Shown here: piece after piece, positions 1-7,615 of the stretch
Layout: every line of letters begins with the position of its first letter
How positions within the stretch are numbered: the stretch's first letter is position 1
Source: AP-15 sp963703855
Lineage (GTDB): Bacteria > Pseudomonadota > Alphaproteobacteria > ATCC43930 > CGMCC-115725
Length of the DNA stretch: 64,000 nt
Direction of reading: 5' to 3'
NCBI GenBank assembly: GCA_963703855.1
Contig: CAVPFW010000010.1
Location: 1-64,000, forward strand
Program-made: the position numbers and the translations under genes
The notes under the pieces: generated by a model
Seen by the model: only the letters and a program-made list of their open reading frames with translations
Told to the model about the DNA's origin: nothing
Databases searched by the model: none

Positions 1-610
1 CACCGCATGTTCCGAGCGATTGCCGCGACCGTCTGGTTCCCGGTGCCGACCAGGCGCGCGGTCTTGTTCACCCCGTTCCCGGCCGCCAGCGACGCCCGTA
101 TGGCCGCCTCGCGCTCGGCGGTGATCCGTGGCCGCCCGAACGCCTTCCCGCTCTTGGTGCCCTCGCGCTGCGCCCGCGCGATGCCGGCAAGGGTGCGCTC
201 ATGGATCAGGCTGCGCTCGAACTCGGCGAAGACCCCGAGCATCTGGAACATTGCCTTGCCGGCCGGCGTCGACGTGTCGAGCCCTTGGCGATCGAGGTAG
301 AGGTCGACCCCGGCGCCGTGCAGTTCGCCGAGGAACCCCACCAGGTCTTGCAAGCTGCGCCCTAGCCGATCGACGCTCCAAGCCGCGACCACATCAAACC
401 GCCCGCGCACCATTGCCTTGTGCAGCCGGTCAAATGCCGGCCGATCCGCCCGCCCCTTGGCGCCGGAGATCCCCTCGTCAACGAATTCCGCGCCGACGCG
501 CCAGCCGCGCCGCTCGCAAGCCTCAGTGAGCGCCTGGCGCTGGTTCTCGACCGTCTGGTCCTTATCGGTCGAGACGCGGAGATAGAGCGCGACGGTCTTG
601 CTGGGGTCAT
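1..610 (-). pseudogene. Serine recombinase (resolvase/invertase family), start frame-shifted, 3' end beyond window
   Basis: Reading leftwards from about 608 one frame encodes a small serine recombinase: LYLRVSTDKDQTVENQ with the catalytic serine, then DEGISGAKGRADRPAF, AWSVDRLGRSLQDL, LDTSTPAGKAMFQMLGVFAEFERS and a C-terminal HTH (NKTARLVGTGNQTVAAI). It would act by site-specific strand exchange through a 5' phosphoserine link. The only ATG with a good ribosome site (GAGGGAGG, 610-608) is one base out of frame, and the catalytic frame has no ATG, GTG or TTG before the active site. One extra C in the run at 603-606 would restore ATG-ACC-CCC-AGC-AAG-ACC. So it is either a sequencing error or a real start-proximal frameshift. 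It lies 11 bases after the SprT-like gene and was probably co-transcribed with it. The end runs off the window. Confidence 0.8.
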
Positions 611-621
611 CGGTCCCTCCC

Positions 622-1320
622 TCACGCCGCGGTCATCTCGCCATGCGCCGGGCAGTGCGGCGCACCTTGCTCGTCGATCCACTGCCGCGCCACCCGCGCC
701 ACGTAACCGCATTCGGCGCACTCGCACTTGATCAGCCGCGCGGCTTGCTTGCGGCGACCGTTGCTCATCGCGTGCAGTTCGGCATGCGGATACGGCCCGA
801 CCGCTTCAAGGATCGGCCGCGCGAGCCGTTTAAACGCTTCGCCCTCGGTGGTCGCGGTCATCTTGCCTTCCAGCCCGATCGCCTTCGCCATCGCCCGGAA
901 CGGCCCCTTGTGGCCGTGCGCGGTGCCGACCGCAGCATGGATCAATTCATGCGCCAGGATGCCGGCGACCCGCATGCTGTCGGCGATGACGGGCGAGACG
1001 AGGATTTCGTGGTGATCGTCGCCGCTGCGCTCCGAAGACCAGCATTCGCCGACCCGCTGATTTTTCGCCGCGATGCCCCGAACGCTCGGGAACCCGCAAG
1101 CCAGCCGCACCTTGTCCGGTATCGGATGGCCAAGGCGTTTAAACGGGTCGCGCAGCGCTGCCGCGACGGCATGCAACCACGCTTCCCGGTGGATATGGCT
1201 ATTCGGCCGGGGTGCGGGTTCCGCTTGCTGGCGCTCTTCGCCGCTGGTGGCGGGCTCGGCGCCTTCCAAGCGCTCGAATATCCGCGTAACCCGCGCGGTC
1301 GCGTCGTCACGATCAAGCAT
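622..1320 (-). CDS. SprT-like zinc metalloprotease-fold protein
   Basis: 232 residues. The centre carries the zincin helix HELIH (GILAHELIHAAVG, about residue 121) and the C-terminus a zinc-ribbon-like cluster (CECAECGY, then PHCPAHG), the arrangement of the SprT/SprT-like family. Family members are zinc proteases, some acting on DNA-bound proteins; SprT-like genes are also frequent on phages and plasmids. The substrate here is unknown. The first 50 residues are charged and not conserved-looking. The gene sits between a 57-residue orphan and the serine recombinase, all on the minus strand with short gaps, so it is likely part of a mobile-element operon. The start at 1320 is the first in-frame ATG; a later start is possible because the N-terminus is low in recognisable signal. 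Confidence 0.8.
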   Translation of the reverse strand: MLDRDDATARVTRIFERLEGAEPATSGEERQQAEPAPRPNSHIHREAWLHAVAAALRDPFKRLGHPIPDKVRLACGFPSVRGIAAKNQRVGECWSSERSGDDHHEILVSPVIADSMRVAGILAHELIHAAVGTAHGHKGPFRAMAKAIGLEGKMTATTEGEAFKRLARPILEAVGPYPHAELHAMSNGRRKQAARLIKCECAECGYVARVARQWIDEQGAPHCPAHGEMTAA

Positions 1321-1444
1321 GTTCTAATCCTCAAAAGGTTCCGTTGTGGGATGGGCTGAGGCGGTTGCCCGAACCCAGCAAATCCGCCAGTCTCGCGAGG
1401 CGATTTCCGTAGGGGTTTCAGGATGGCCGCGAGTGCCGCGGCGA

Positions 1445-1618
1445 TCAGCCCTCCGGCCGGCTGGCGAGCGCCGCTGGCGTGAGGATCGCCTGCGCTTCCA
1501 GGAGCCGCACCACTTCCGCCGCCCACTTCGCCGCGGCCTGCGGCTTGCCGCAATCGTGATAGGCAATCGCCTTGGCGACGGCCCGGCTGATCGCGCTTCT
1601 GTCTGCTTTGCTGGTCAT
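1445..1618 (-). CDS. Small orphan protein, 57 aa
   Basis: Encodes a 57-residue, mostly helical, alanine-rich polypeptide beginning MTSKADRSAISRAVAKAIAY with one Cys in HDCGKPQAAAKWAAEV. The start is set by a ribosome site (AGGGAG) six bases before the ATG at 1618, and the -10/-35 pair at 1661-1689 lies just upstream. It is the first gene of the leftward group with the SprT-like protein and recombinase. I do not recognise the family. The 124 bases between it and the SprT-like gene contain no separate gene I can support. Confidence 0.55.
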   Translation of the reverse strand: MTSKADRSAISRAVAKAIAYHDCGKPQAAAKWAAEVVRLLEAQAILTPAALASRPEG

Positions 1619-1660
1619 CGGTAGCTCCCTCGGGTTCGCGCCAATGCGGCGCTGCCATCC

Positions 1661-1689
1661 CATATAAGCCATCCTAAATAGATCGTCAA
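1661..1689 (-). promoter_or_regulatory. Sigma-70-type promoter for the leftward recombinase group
   Basis: On the minus strand TTGACG (1689-1684) and TATATG (1666-1661) are separated by exactly 17 bases. Predicted transcription starts near 1654, leaving a leader of about 35 bases before the ATG at 1618. The surrounding 1620-1780 stretch is clearly AT-richer than the genes. This is pattern matching only. Confidence 0.5.
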
Positions 1690-1892
1690 GCGCAAATCGT
1701 GTTGATCTAAAGAAATAATCACCGCTTGGTGCACTTCGTGCGAGTGTTAACGGCCGCGTTGGCAGCACTCGTAAAGCTCTAGAGACCGGGGGTACCGTCC
1801 GGGTGGGGTCCGGGTGCACGGGGTTAGAAAATATTCGTACTCCTATCCCTGACACGCGGCTTCTTGAGCAAGGCAATCAACTCGGGTGGCTA

Positions 1893-1922
1893 TTGTGTTT
1901 TGCTTGCTTCATGTGCTAGGAT
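1893..1922 (+). promoter_or_regulatory. Possible promoter of the rightward orphan gene
   Basis: TTGTGT (1893-1898), an 18-base spacer and TAGGAT (1917-1922) precede the ATG at 1952 by 30 bases. The -35 box is imperfect, so this is weaker than the leftward promoter in the same 333-base intergenic region (1619-1951), which otherwise shows no gene. Confidence 0.3.
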
Positions 1923-1951
1923 GGAACGGTTCCAAAGAGGCTACCGAATTG

Positions 1952-2260
1952 ATGACGACGCCGACCTACATCCCTGGCTCTTTCCCGGCGCCGCTCGCCG
2001 CCCGCTTGCTCGGCCGGGGGGAAGCCTGGCTCAGGGCGCAGCAGTTGCCGAGCGGGGGCCGGGTTCACCGGCGCTATCTCCGCAGCACCTTGGAAGAGGC
2101 GCTGGGCCGCGAGATCACCGCCGAAGAATACGAGGTGGCGCGGACCCGATGGCAGCGCCGGAAAGCCATTTACAAGGCCAGCAAAGCCAGGGCGAAGGCG
2201 CGAGCCGGGGAGGGACGGCGGGCGAGCCGCCGCGAGCTGTCCTTCTCGGACACGTGCTGA
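1952..2260 (+). CDS. Orphan basic protein, 102 aa
   Basis: Starts MTTPTYIPGSFPAPLAARLL at 1952, behind an AAAGAGG-like ribosome site; an in-frame upstream start at 1886 would cover the probable promoter and is less likely. The N-terminal half (ARLLGRGEAWLRAQQL, then RRYLRSTLEEALGREI) reads like a small helix-turn-helix or adaptor fold. The C-terminal third is strongly basic (RRKAIYKASKARAKARAGEG). I do not recognise the family. A nucleic-acid-binding role is only a guess from charge and from the neighbouring recombination genes. Confidence 0.5.
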   Translation: MTTPTYIPGSFPAPLAARLLGRGEAWLRAQQLPSGGRVHRRYLRSTLEEALGREITAEEYEVARTRWQRRKAIYKASKARAKARAGEGRRASRRELSFSDTC

Positions 2261-2406
2261 GGCGCCGAAATGACCTAATTTTGACATTTTACGCGACGGC
2301 GCGTTGACGAAGGGTCACGCAAAGTCTGTCGTTACCCCTAAAGCGTGTATCTACGATCGGACCCTGAAGCTTAACTTCATCAGAGCGCCCGTATAAGGAG
2401 AGATCA

Positions 2407-2706
2407 TTGGCACGAAACAGCATGGCGTCTGCGGCGTGGAAGGCGATGGCATTCATCAGAACGTCGTCGAAGACGGTCTCTCAACCGGAGATCAGGGCCG
2501 CACTCGCGATTGCCAAAGCCGGCATGTTGGCTCTGTTGCGAGAACTGGCCAGGGAGGGGTCGCCCTCAGAAACTCACGCAATTTCGCTGCGGTGTTTAGC
2601 CAAACGCCCCGATGAGATGGGGATCTTTCTCGATAACCTCATCTATTCCCTCATAAATCCGCATGTTGAGCCGGAGGTAGCACGGGCCTTCCCCATTCGT
2701 CGGTAA
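2407..2706 (+). CDS. Orphan protein, 99 aa, TTG start
   Basis: A TTG codon at 2407 follows a strong ribosome site (AAGGAG, seven bases away), which decides the start. The product has a Ser/Ala/Met-rich N-terminus (MARNSMASAAWKAMAF) followed by a helical segment (IRAALAIAKAGMLALLREL) and a section with LAKRPDEMGIFLDNLIYSLI. No family recognised. Its last 56 bases overlap the convergent orphan gene on the other strand, so at least one of the two may be wrong. Confidence 0.45.
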   Translation: MARNSMASAAWKAMAFIRTSSKTVSQPEIRAALAIAKAGMLALLRELAREGSPSETHAISLRCLAKRPDEMGIFLDNLIYSLINPHVEPEVARAFPIRR

Positions 2707-2863
2707 ATCGGGCGGGGCTCCCGTCGATACAGACCGTGCCGTCACGTTGGAGCACCATCGTGCCTGATCCGCGTGCAATCTTTCCTTGGCGCTGTGGTGG
2801 ATGGGGATACACCACTTCCACAGCCCATATGGCGACTTGGCCGCTGCGCAGTGTTTTTCTCAT
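2651..2863 (-). CDS. Orphan protein, 70 aa
   Basis: ATG at 2863 with GGGGAG upstream. The product starts MRKTLRSGQVAIWAVEVVYP and continues through QRQGKIARGSGTMVLQRDGT and VCIDGSPARFTDEWGRPV. The pattern of short strands and turns looks like a small beta-rich domain rather than random translation. No family recognised. It converges on, and overlaps by 56 bases, the 99-residue orphan. Confidence 0.4.
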   Translation of the reverse strand: MRKTLRSGQVAIWAVEVVYPHPPQRQGKIARGSGTMVLQRDGTVCIDGSPARFTDEWGRPVLPPAQHADL

Positions 2864-3569
2864 CCTACTCCCCTCAAAGAGCGGCGACCAACTCGATCAC
2901 GAATTGCTGAGATCAAGTTAGTTGAAATCTGCCCGATCTTTACAGCACTCTTATGCCGTAAGGCATCGATCACGCCCATGCAAAAATAAATTACCACGTT
3001 ATAGGCGTTAATTTTAAGATCTATACAGACAGCGCTGCCGTTAATAATTAATACCATCGAAGGAAGAACGCTTCGCTCGATGGACGGAAAACTGACGTTT
3101 CGTAGGGGTATAACGCGAACGACCGTCTCCAGGCCGCCTTGGGTCGCGTGCGGGTGCTCGACTGCTCGCCGGCGGCCTCGCAAAGACCGCAAAAGCTACC
3201 GTGCCCGCTTCTAACCAGCAGGGTAAGATCGTCAGAATTGGCATCAAATATGTCAGTGGATCGTCAAGCTTTAGATTAGAGAACTCTTTCCGCATCGCTA
3301 GATAACCCACGCAAAAAACCATGTATAAGGTTGTGGATAACTCTCACCCGTTGCGCCCCAAGGTGGTTCGCCGGCATTTTTAGGCAACGGTTTTATTGGA
3401 CTGATTTAGTTACCTTTCTGGGTCCAGCCGGGAATTTCTCGCGCCTTGGCGGTATTGTCGCATCGCCGTCACATTTCCTGTGCATGTTTCGCTGTCTATC
3501 GTAGAGACGGACGCCATGGTTCTCTTTTTTCAGGAGAAGCCATCCGACGCTTATCGCACTTGCTGCGCA
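2864..3569. other. AT-rich stretch with no supported gene
   Basis: About 700 bases clearly lower in GC than the rest of the window. Two weak minus-strand frames (2860-3192 and 3041-3322) lack ribosome sites and recognisable motifs. The second contains a hydrophobic run (LTYLMPILTILPCW) but then turns into arginine/proline-rich sequence typical of non-coding translation. I see no RNA gene or repeat here. Confidence 0.5.
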
Positions 3570-3914
3570 TCAAAACGTCGTCTTATGCGGTCTGACTGCA
3601 ATCCGACGCGCCGGCTGATCCTCGCGCACCCGAAATGCCCCTTCGCTGATCTCGACCTTTGCCCCCGCGCACCATCGCGACACGAATGCGGCGGCCAACG
3701 CGGCGTCGAGAAAGTAGACCGCGACCGCATCGTTGACGACGCCGCGCAGGCCGGAGGGCGTCATCGCCCAGCCATCGGCGCCGCAGTTCTCGTCTAGCCA
3801 GGCGTTCATTTCGGTAAGCCGCGTGCCGAAGCCGCCGGCCGGGACGCCGAGCTTGATCCGGCACGGGAAGCGGCGCTCGGCTTCGGTGATCATCAGCTTG
3901 GAACTGGCAGCCAT
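3570..3914 (-). CDS. Conserved hypothetical protein, 114 aa
   Basis: Starts at the ATG at 3914, five bases after GGGGAA. Key stretches are RFPCRIKLGVPAGGFGTRL, MNAWLDENCGADGWAM, GVVNDAVAVYFLDAALAAAF and VSRWCAGAKVEI. The motif WLDENCGADGW followed by an alpha/beta pattern is one I associate with small uncharacterised proteins of Rhizobiales and Rhodospirillales. No catalytic function is assigned. It stands alone between AT-rich sequence and the broken SRAP gene transcribed the other way. Confidence 0.7.
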   Translation of the reverse strand: MAASSKLMITEAERRFPCRIKLGVPAGGFGTRLTEMNAWLDENCGADGWAMTPSGLRGVVNDAVAVYFLDAALAAAFVSRWCAGAKVEISEGAFRVREDQPARRIAVRPHKTTF

Positions 3915-4006
3915 CTAGTTCCCCGTTCGTTCACAACGCTGAGAACATGGCACGGGAGCCCGCGTCCCGTCTAGCCGCTTGCCCCCGGCTGCCCCATCTT
4001 CACGCC

Positions 4007-4587
4007 ATGTGCAACGATTTCGGCAACCGCATCCCGTATGACGACTATCTGCGGGCGTTCAGCGAAATTCGCGTGCCGCTGCGCTGGCCGGCGGCCCCTC
4101 CGAACCTTGAACCCCGAGACGATATCTGGCCCACCGATCCCGCGCCGGTCATTCGCCGCCGCGAGGATGGCGTCGAGCTGGTGCAGCTCCGCTGGGGCTT
4201 TCCGCCAGCCCGGTCCGAAGGGCGCGCCGGTCATCAATTTTCGGTCAGAGGGCAGGCGCTTTCCGAGCGGGCCGGTGCCTTGTGCCGGCCTCGCACTTTT
4301 TCGAGTTCACGGGCAGCAAGTCGCCGAAGTCGAAATGGAAATTCACCAAGCCGGGCGAGGATTGGTTCTGTTTCGCCGGGCTCTGGCGCCCGATGCCGGA
4401 GGGAGCCGGAGAGGCGTTCACGCTCTTGACGACGGAGCCCGGCCCTGACGTTGCGCCCATTCACGATCGGCAGATGGTCGTCCTCGATCGTGCCGACTGG
4501 CTCGCCTGGCTCGATCTCACACGGCCGGAACGGGAGTTGCTTCGCCCGCTGCCCGGCGGCTCGCTGAGGGTCGAACAGGTGCGGTGA
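4007..4587 (+). pseudogene. SOS response-associated (SRAP/YedK-HMCES) protein, two frameshifts
   Basis: SRAP proteins covalently trap abasic sites in single-stranded DNA through Cys2. The N-terminus MCNDFGNRIPYDDYL supplies Cys2, which fixes the start at 4007. The frame runs to LRWGFPPAR, then the family motif KGAPVINFRSEG continues in the next frame, and PASHFFEFTGSKSPKSKW through TTEPGPDVAPIHDRQMVVL (with the conserved His) in the third. Removing one base near 4213 and one near 4271 would restore a continuous protein of about 192 residues. All known key residues remain, so the breaks could be sequencing errors. However, neighbouring genes in this area are more clearly decayed. Confidence 0.75.
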
Positions 4588-4629
4588 TCGAGAAACCTTG
4601 GCCGTCTCCGGCATTGCGCACTCCGCTAT

Positions 4630-4707
4630 CGCTCCGCCCCGCTGACGGCCAGAGACGTTACGGCTGTCGCATTGCGAGCATACCAGCCGCTCTCGCCAAT
4701 CGAGCAC
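4630..4707 (-). pseudogene. Zinc-ribbon-like fragment (copy 1)
   Basis: The minus strand encodes VLDWRERLVCSQCDSRNV, close to VLDWHSRLACSQCGSRRV in the fragment at 4820-5090. Only the CxxC knuckle region remains; the upstream motif and the C-terminal VDMVVTGT are absent. It appears to be a duplicated, decayed scrap. Confidence 0.4.
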
Positions 4708-4819
4708 GCTGCCGGGCGGTGGGGCGGCAGTATTTGTGGGGTGCTCGAGGGTCCGGGAAGCGGACGCGAGGCATGACCGACCCGACCGCTTTGGTGAACC
4801 CCTTGGGAGACGCCGAACC

Positions 4820-5090
4820 CTAGAGCCAGCGTAGGTTGAGCCCGAGGGGTTGCGAAAAGGTTACCGGGCGCTGGGTTCCGGTCACAACCATATCAACTCG
4901 TCGGCTGCCGCATTGTGAGCACGCAAGCCGGGAGTGCCAATCCAGCACGGTCATATCGGCGCCATAGCGCTCGGCCATCTCGGCAGGGTCGGGTTCGACC
5001 TGATGGCGGCATTCCAGCACAGACAATCAGCCGGACGCGGGCAGCCGCGGCGCCGCCAAGCGTCATCGGGGGCCGGGTCCTGGATTTCAT
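4820..5090 (-). pseudogene. Zinc-ribbon-like small protein (copy 2), frame-shifted
   Basis: The C-terminal part reads HQVEPDPAEMAERYGADMTV, LDWHSRLACSQCGSRRVDM and VVTGTQRP, a pattern I know from small alphaproteobacterial proteins of unknown role. The likely N-terminus (MKSRTRPPMTLGGAAAARVR, then LIVCAG) is in another frame, joined near 5026. A TTG at 5026 could give a 68-residue shortened product, but a stop codon sits directly before it. One CxxC pair is visible. Confidence 0.45.
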
Positions 5091-5100
5091 CGATGCTTAG

Positions 5101-5238
5101 TCAGGTTTGCCCGCGGAGCCGCCTGATCGCCGGACACAGCGGTCTCCACACCAAAAAAATGAATGCGGCCCCGGTTATCACCACCCCGACGACAAAGCAC
5201 AAGTCCGCATAATCGGCATTTCGTGTAAGCGCCAGCAC
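5101..5238 (-). CDS. Small single-pass membrane protein, 45 aa
   Basis: With a GTG start at 5238 the minus strand encodes MLALTRNADYADLCFVVGVV followed by ITGAAFIFLVW and a basic tail (RPLCPAIRRLRG). It is one transmembrane helix followed by positive charges, so probably N-out/C-in. The composition is clean for a membrane protein, whereas the other frames here are not. The short length and weak ribosome site keep confidence low. Confidence 0.35.
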   Translation of the reverse strand: MLALTRNADYADLCFVVGVVITGAAFIFLVWRPLCPAIRRLRGQT

Positions 5239-5354
5239 GAAGGACCAAACGCACTACCTGGATAAAAAATGAGGCGAATACCCTGGCAATCGGGATCACA
5301 ACGGTAAGCGGCATACGCAAGGACCTTCGGCGCACGCTTCACAGACATACACAC

Positions 5355-5609
5355 TTACTCTGATCGTCCTCGGGAGGGCCATCGATATACCCGTGTTACT
5401 GCCCCCCGTCTCCGCGCCCCAGACGGCGCCATCCAGCCCTCGAGCAGCGGCAACGGCTCGGCTCGGGGCGCGGGCGGTTCGAGCTCGTCAAATATCGCTT
5501 TCAACGATGGTAGCAGCCGCGGCGCGAGCGGGTAGGGGTCATCCTCGATCGTGCGGGTTAGGAACCGGATCAGGGCAAGCTTCTCGCCATCGGTCAGGTC
5601 GAGGGTCAT
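5355..5609 (-). CDS. Conserved hypothetical protein, 84 aa
   Basis: Starts MTLDLTDGEKLALIRFLTRT at 5609, with IEDDPYPLAPRLLPSLKAIF and DELEPPAP following. This resembles a common small rhizobial/rhodospirillal family whose N-terminal helix-loop reads E-K-x-A-L-x-x-x-L-x-R-T-I-x-x-D-x-Y-P-L. The C-terminal third (GWMAPSGARRRGAVTRVYRW) departs from the usual proline-rich tail and may reflect a frameshift. Function unknown. It is divergent from the broken gene at 5619, leaving only nine bases between starts. Confidence 0.6.
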   Translation of the reverse strand: MTLDLTDGEKLALIRFLTRTIEDDPYPLAPRLLPSLKAIFDELEPPAPRAEPLPLLEGWMAPSGARRRGAVTRVYRWPSRGRSE

Positions 5610-5618
5610 AATTCCGTT

Positions 5619-6318
5619 ATGTGGCGTCTCGGGGGCATTATCGTCAGCGCCGGCGGGTTCCTGGCAGATCATAACGGGGCGGTTACTGCCGTCGCCACCG
5701 TCTTTATCGCTGCCTTCACAATCGTTCTAGCCTTGGTGACCGGCCGTCAAGCTCGCCTAACCGACAAGTTGCCGCCGATGCCACCAAGCTATCCGCGCTT
5801 GTGGCCGAACGTGCGTTGACCGAGTTAGAGCGCCCCTATTTGGCTGTCGATGTCCCGGTATCCGGGATCAGCGTAGATATGCAGGGGAGGTTCTCGTTCG
5901 TCGGCGAACACACGCGGTGGGCGGCCATCAATTACGGTCGGACGCCCGCTCTCTTCATTGATCCACTGAGCAACTGGCCAATCGAAGCCGGGTCCGCATG
6001 CCCTTCCAATTGATCCGGTAGCCCAGCGCGGCCTGCAATTCCCCGCAGGGTGGGTCGAGTATGGGACAAGCCGTTTGAAGAGACCGAGAATTTAATGGCG
6101 GAGGCCCCGATTCAGACTATGCTGGATCAAGACGCGTGGTGAAACCAACGTATCTTCTTTAACGGCTACATCAAAGACTGCAGAGATCTCTTCGGTGGGG
6201 TTTATGTCAAAACTTAGTTTCCTGTCTTGTGTTTGATCCGCTTGAACAACGGTTCGTGAGGATCGGCGGAGAAGCCTATAACTACACAAAGACAGAGAAG
6301 TTTCCCGCACAAAACTGA
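5619..6318 (+). pseudogene. Membrane-anchored hypothetical protein, decayed
   Basis: The first frame gives a single membrane helix (AVTAVATVFIAAFTIVLALV) ending TGRQARLT. The rest continues in other frames: VAADATKLSALVAERALTEL, ERPYLAVDVPVSGISVD and HTRWAAINYGRTPAL. After a stop at 6013 come AEAPIQTMLDQDAW (followed by TGA), NQRIFFNGYIKD, CRDLFGGVYVK, FDPLEQRFVRIGGEAYNYTK and a final stop at 6318. These pieces lie in order and are coherent, so they are remains of one protein of about 230 residues with at least three frame changes and one nonsense codon. This is too much damage for sequencing error alone. Confidence 0.7.
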
Positions 6319-6325
6319 CCTGACA

Positions 6326-6532
6326 CTACCCCGCGCCGATGAGGAGGGGAGCGGCCTCGTACGGGTCGCGGATCAGGCGGGCGATCAGGGCGCCAGCCCT
6401 GTATGGCCCTGCGGTTGGTAGGGAGGCGACCCAAACGAAGGGGCCGAAGGGGTGGCTGCCGCTACAGGCGCATTGCGCATAATCTGAGTTCTGGAAATCA
6501 CCCGAACCAAGCCCGATAAGGTCGATTATTAA
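6326..6532 (-). pseudogene. Possible protein remnant without a start codon
   Basis: An open minus-strand frame of 68 codons reads LIIDLIGLGSGDFQNSDYAQ, then CACSGSHPFGPFVWVASLPT, then AGPYRAGALIARLIRDPYE and ends at the TAG at 6326-6328. The composition looks protein-like, but no ATG, GTG or TTG begins it, and a TGA lies directly before. It is probably the tail of a lost gene. The remaining 150 bases up to 6683 are AT-rich with nothing recognisable. Confidence 0.3.
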
Positions 6533-6705
6533 TCACTGCACCGATATCGCAAACAGGGGTTTTGTCATTTGTACTGTGAGGTAGGTGGCAACAGATCAAT
6601 CGCTTCTCGTATATACGACACGCACAACCACTGCTAAGTTAAGCAGTTGATTATTGTATTGCCTGGACCCCTCTTGCATGTAATCAATACCCACGGACCA
6701 ATTGC

Positions 6706-7421
6706 TCAGTCTCTCCTCTCGAGATGAAGACTATTACCATATACTCTATCATCATGTTCGACAAAATACACGGGTCCGCCACTATTACCTTCAAATACAT
6801 TAAAGTCATACAGTATTTTTTTATACATATTTGTGGCAATGATCGGATAGGACCGCCAACCCAAATTTGCTTCTCTAATATCGGGAAAACCGAACTCCGA
6901 CGATACAAAAAGCGGAAATCCAGAGACAAAATAGTTCATCACCGGGATGCATTTTTAAATCGCCTTAACACGTCATCAGTCCCTAATAGGCTGATGGGAA
7001 GTATTGGAACGTTGAGGTCGTCTGGCATATCCACATATAACGCAGCAACATCAGCGTCCTCCGGTTTTACGTAATAATCACCCTGTGATCGCGCAGCTTC
7101 ACATTCCACAAGGTTGGAGGCACTCTCGTCATCGGGTTTCTGCCGGAGCGTTAGTGTGGCAGCATCTCCTTCGATCTTTTCCAAGACATGAGCGGCGGTA
7201 ATCATCACGTAATATGATTTGCTTGGATTGATGCGGTTTCACCAGCAACACATGCCAAATGAAGTTTTAGTGTTATCGCCCCGCGAGGGACCGTGAATGC
7301 GAAAGGTAGACTGCATAAGGATTGTGTTGAGTTCCGGGGCTGGGAGGGACTTTTCTTAAGCCGAAGCGATGCTTGCGAATAGGGGAGACAGGATCGCGAG
7401 CGCGAGCGGAGCGCGGCTCAT
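6706..7421 (-). pseudogene. Secreted trypsin-like serine protease, inactivated
   Basis: From an ATG at 7421 the frame gives a signal peptide (MSRAPLALAILSPLFASIAS-A) followed directly by TAA. The same frame continues EKSLPAPELNTILMQSTF, a TGA, then NRINPSKSYYVMITAAHVL with the catalytic His, and PEDADVAALYVDMP with the Asp. After an A-run near 6945-6955 the reading shifts by one frame to NYFVSGFPLFVSSEFGFP and FNVFEGNSGGPVYFVEHD with the catalytic Ser (GNSGGPV). All three members of the triad are visible in order. Two nonsense codons plus a frameshift make this a convincing pseudogene of an exported chymotrypsin-fold protease. Confidence 0.75.
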
Positions 7422-7467
7422 TTTTACCTGTGGATTGTGAGGCATCTCTGCCCTCGGTTAACGGCTG

Positions 7468-7548
7468 CACCGGTGAAATCGTGCTTTGGCCCACATCGTA
7501 GCTGCGGGCGAGTTCGGGAAGGGCGTGGCACCTTTTGCGCGCACCAAT
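7468..7548 (-). pseudogene. Recombinase HTH remnant
   Basis: A short minus-strand frame encodes GARKRCHALPELARSYDVGQ followed by STIS. This matches the C-terminal helix-turn-helix of Hin/Tn3-type serine recombinases (typical form ...IARSYNVSxxTISRL). No flanking recombinase sequence remains. It lies in the 194-base divergent region between the dead protease and the PEP-CTERM gene. Confidence 0.35.
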
Positions 7549-7615
7549 CTGGGAGCATGACGATAGCTCGGTGAGCCATAATGGTGATATTAAAACTTCG
7601 TGAAGGGAGGGTGGA

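Noticed and set aside
3041..3322. Possible small membrane protein on the minus strand
   Set aside because: One hydrophobic run only, then arginine/proline-rich sequence; no ribosome site.
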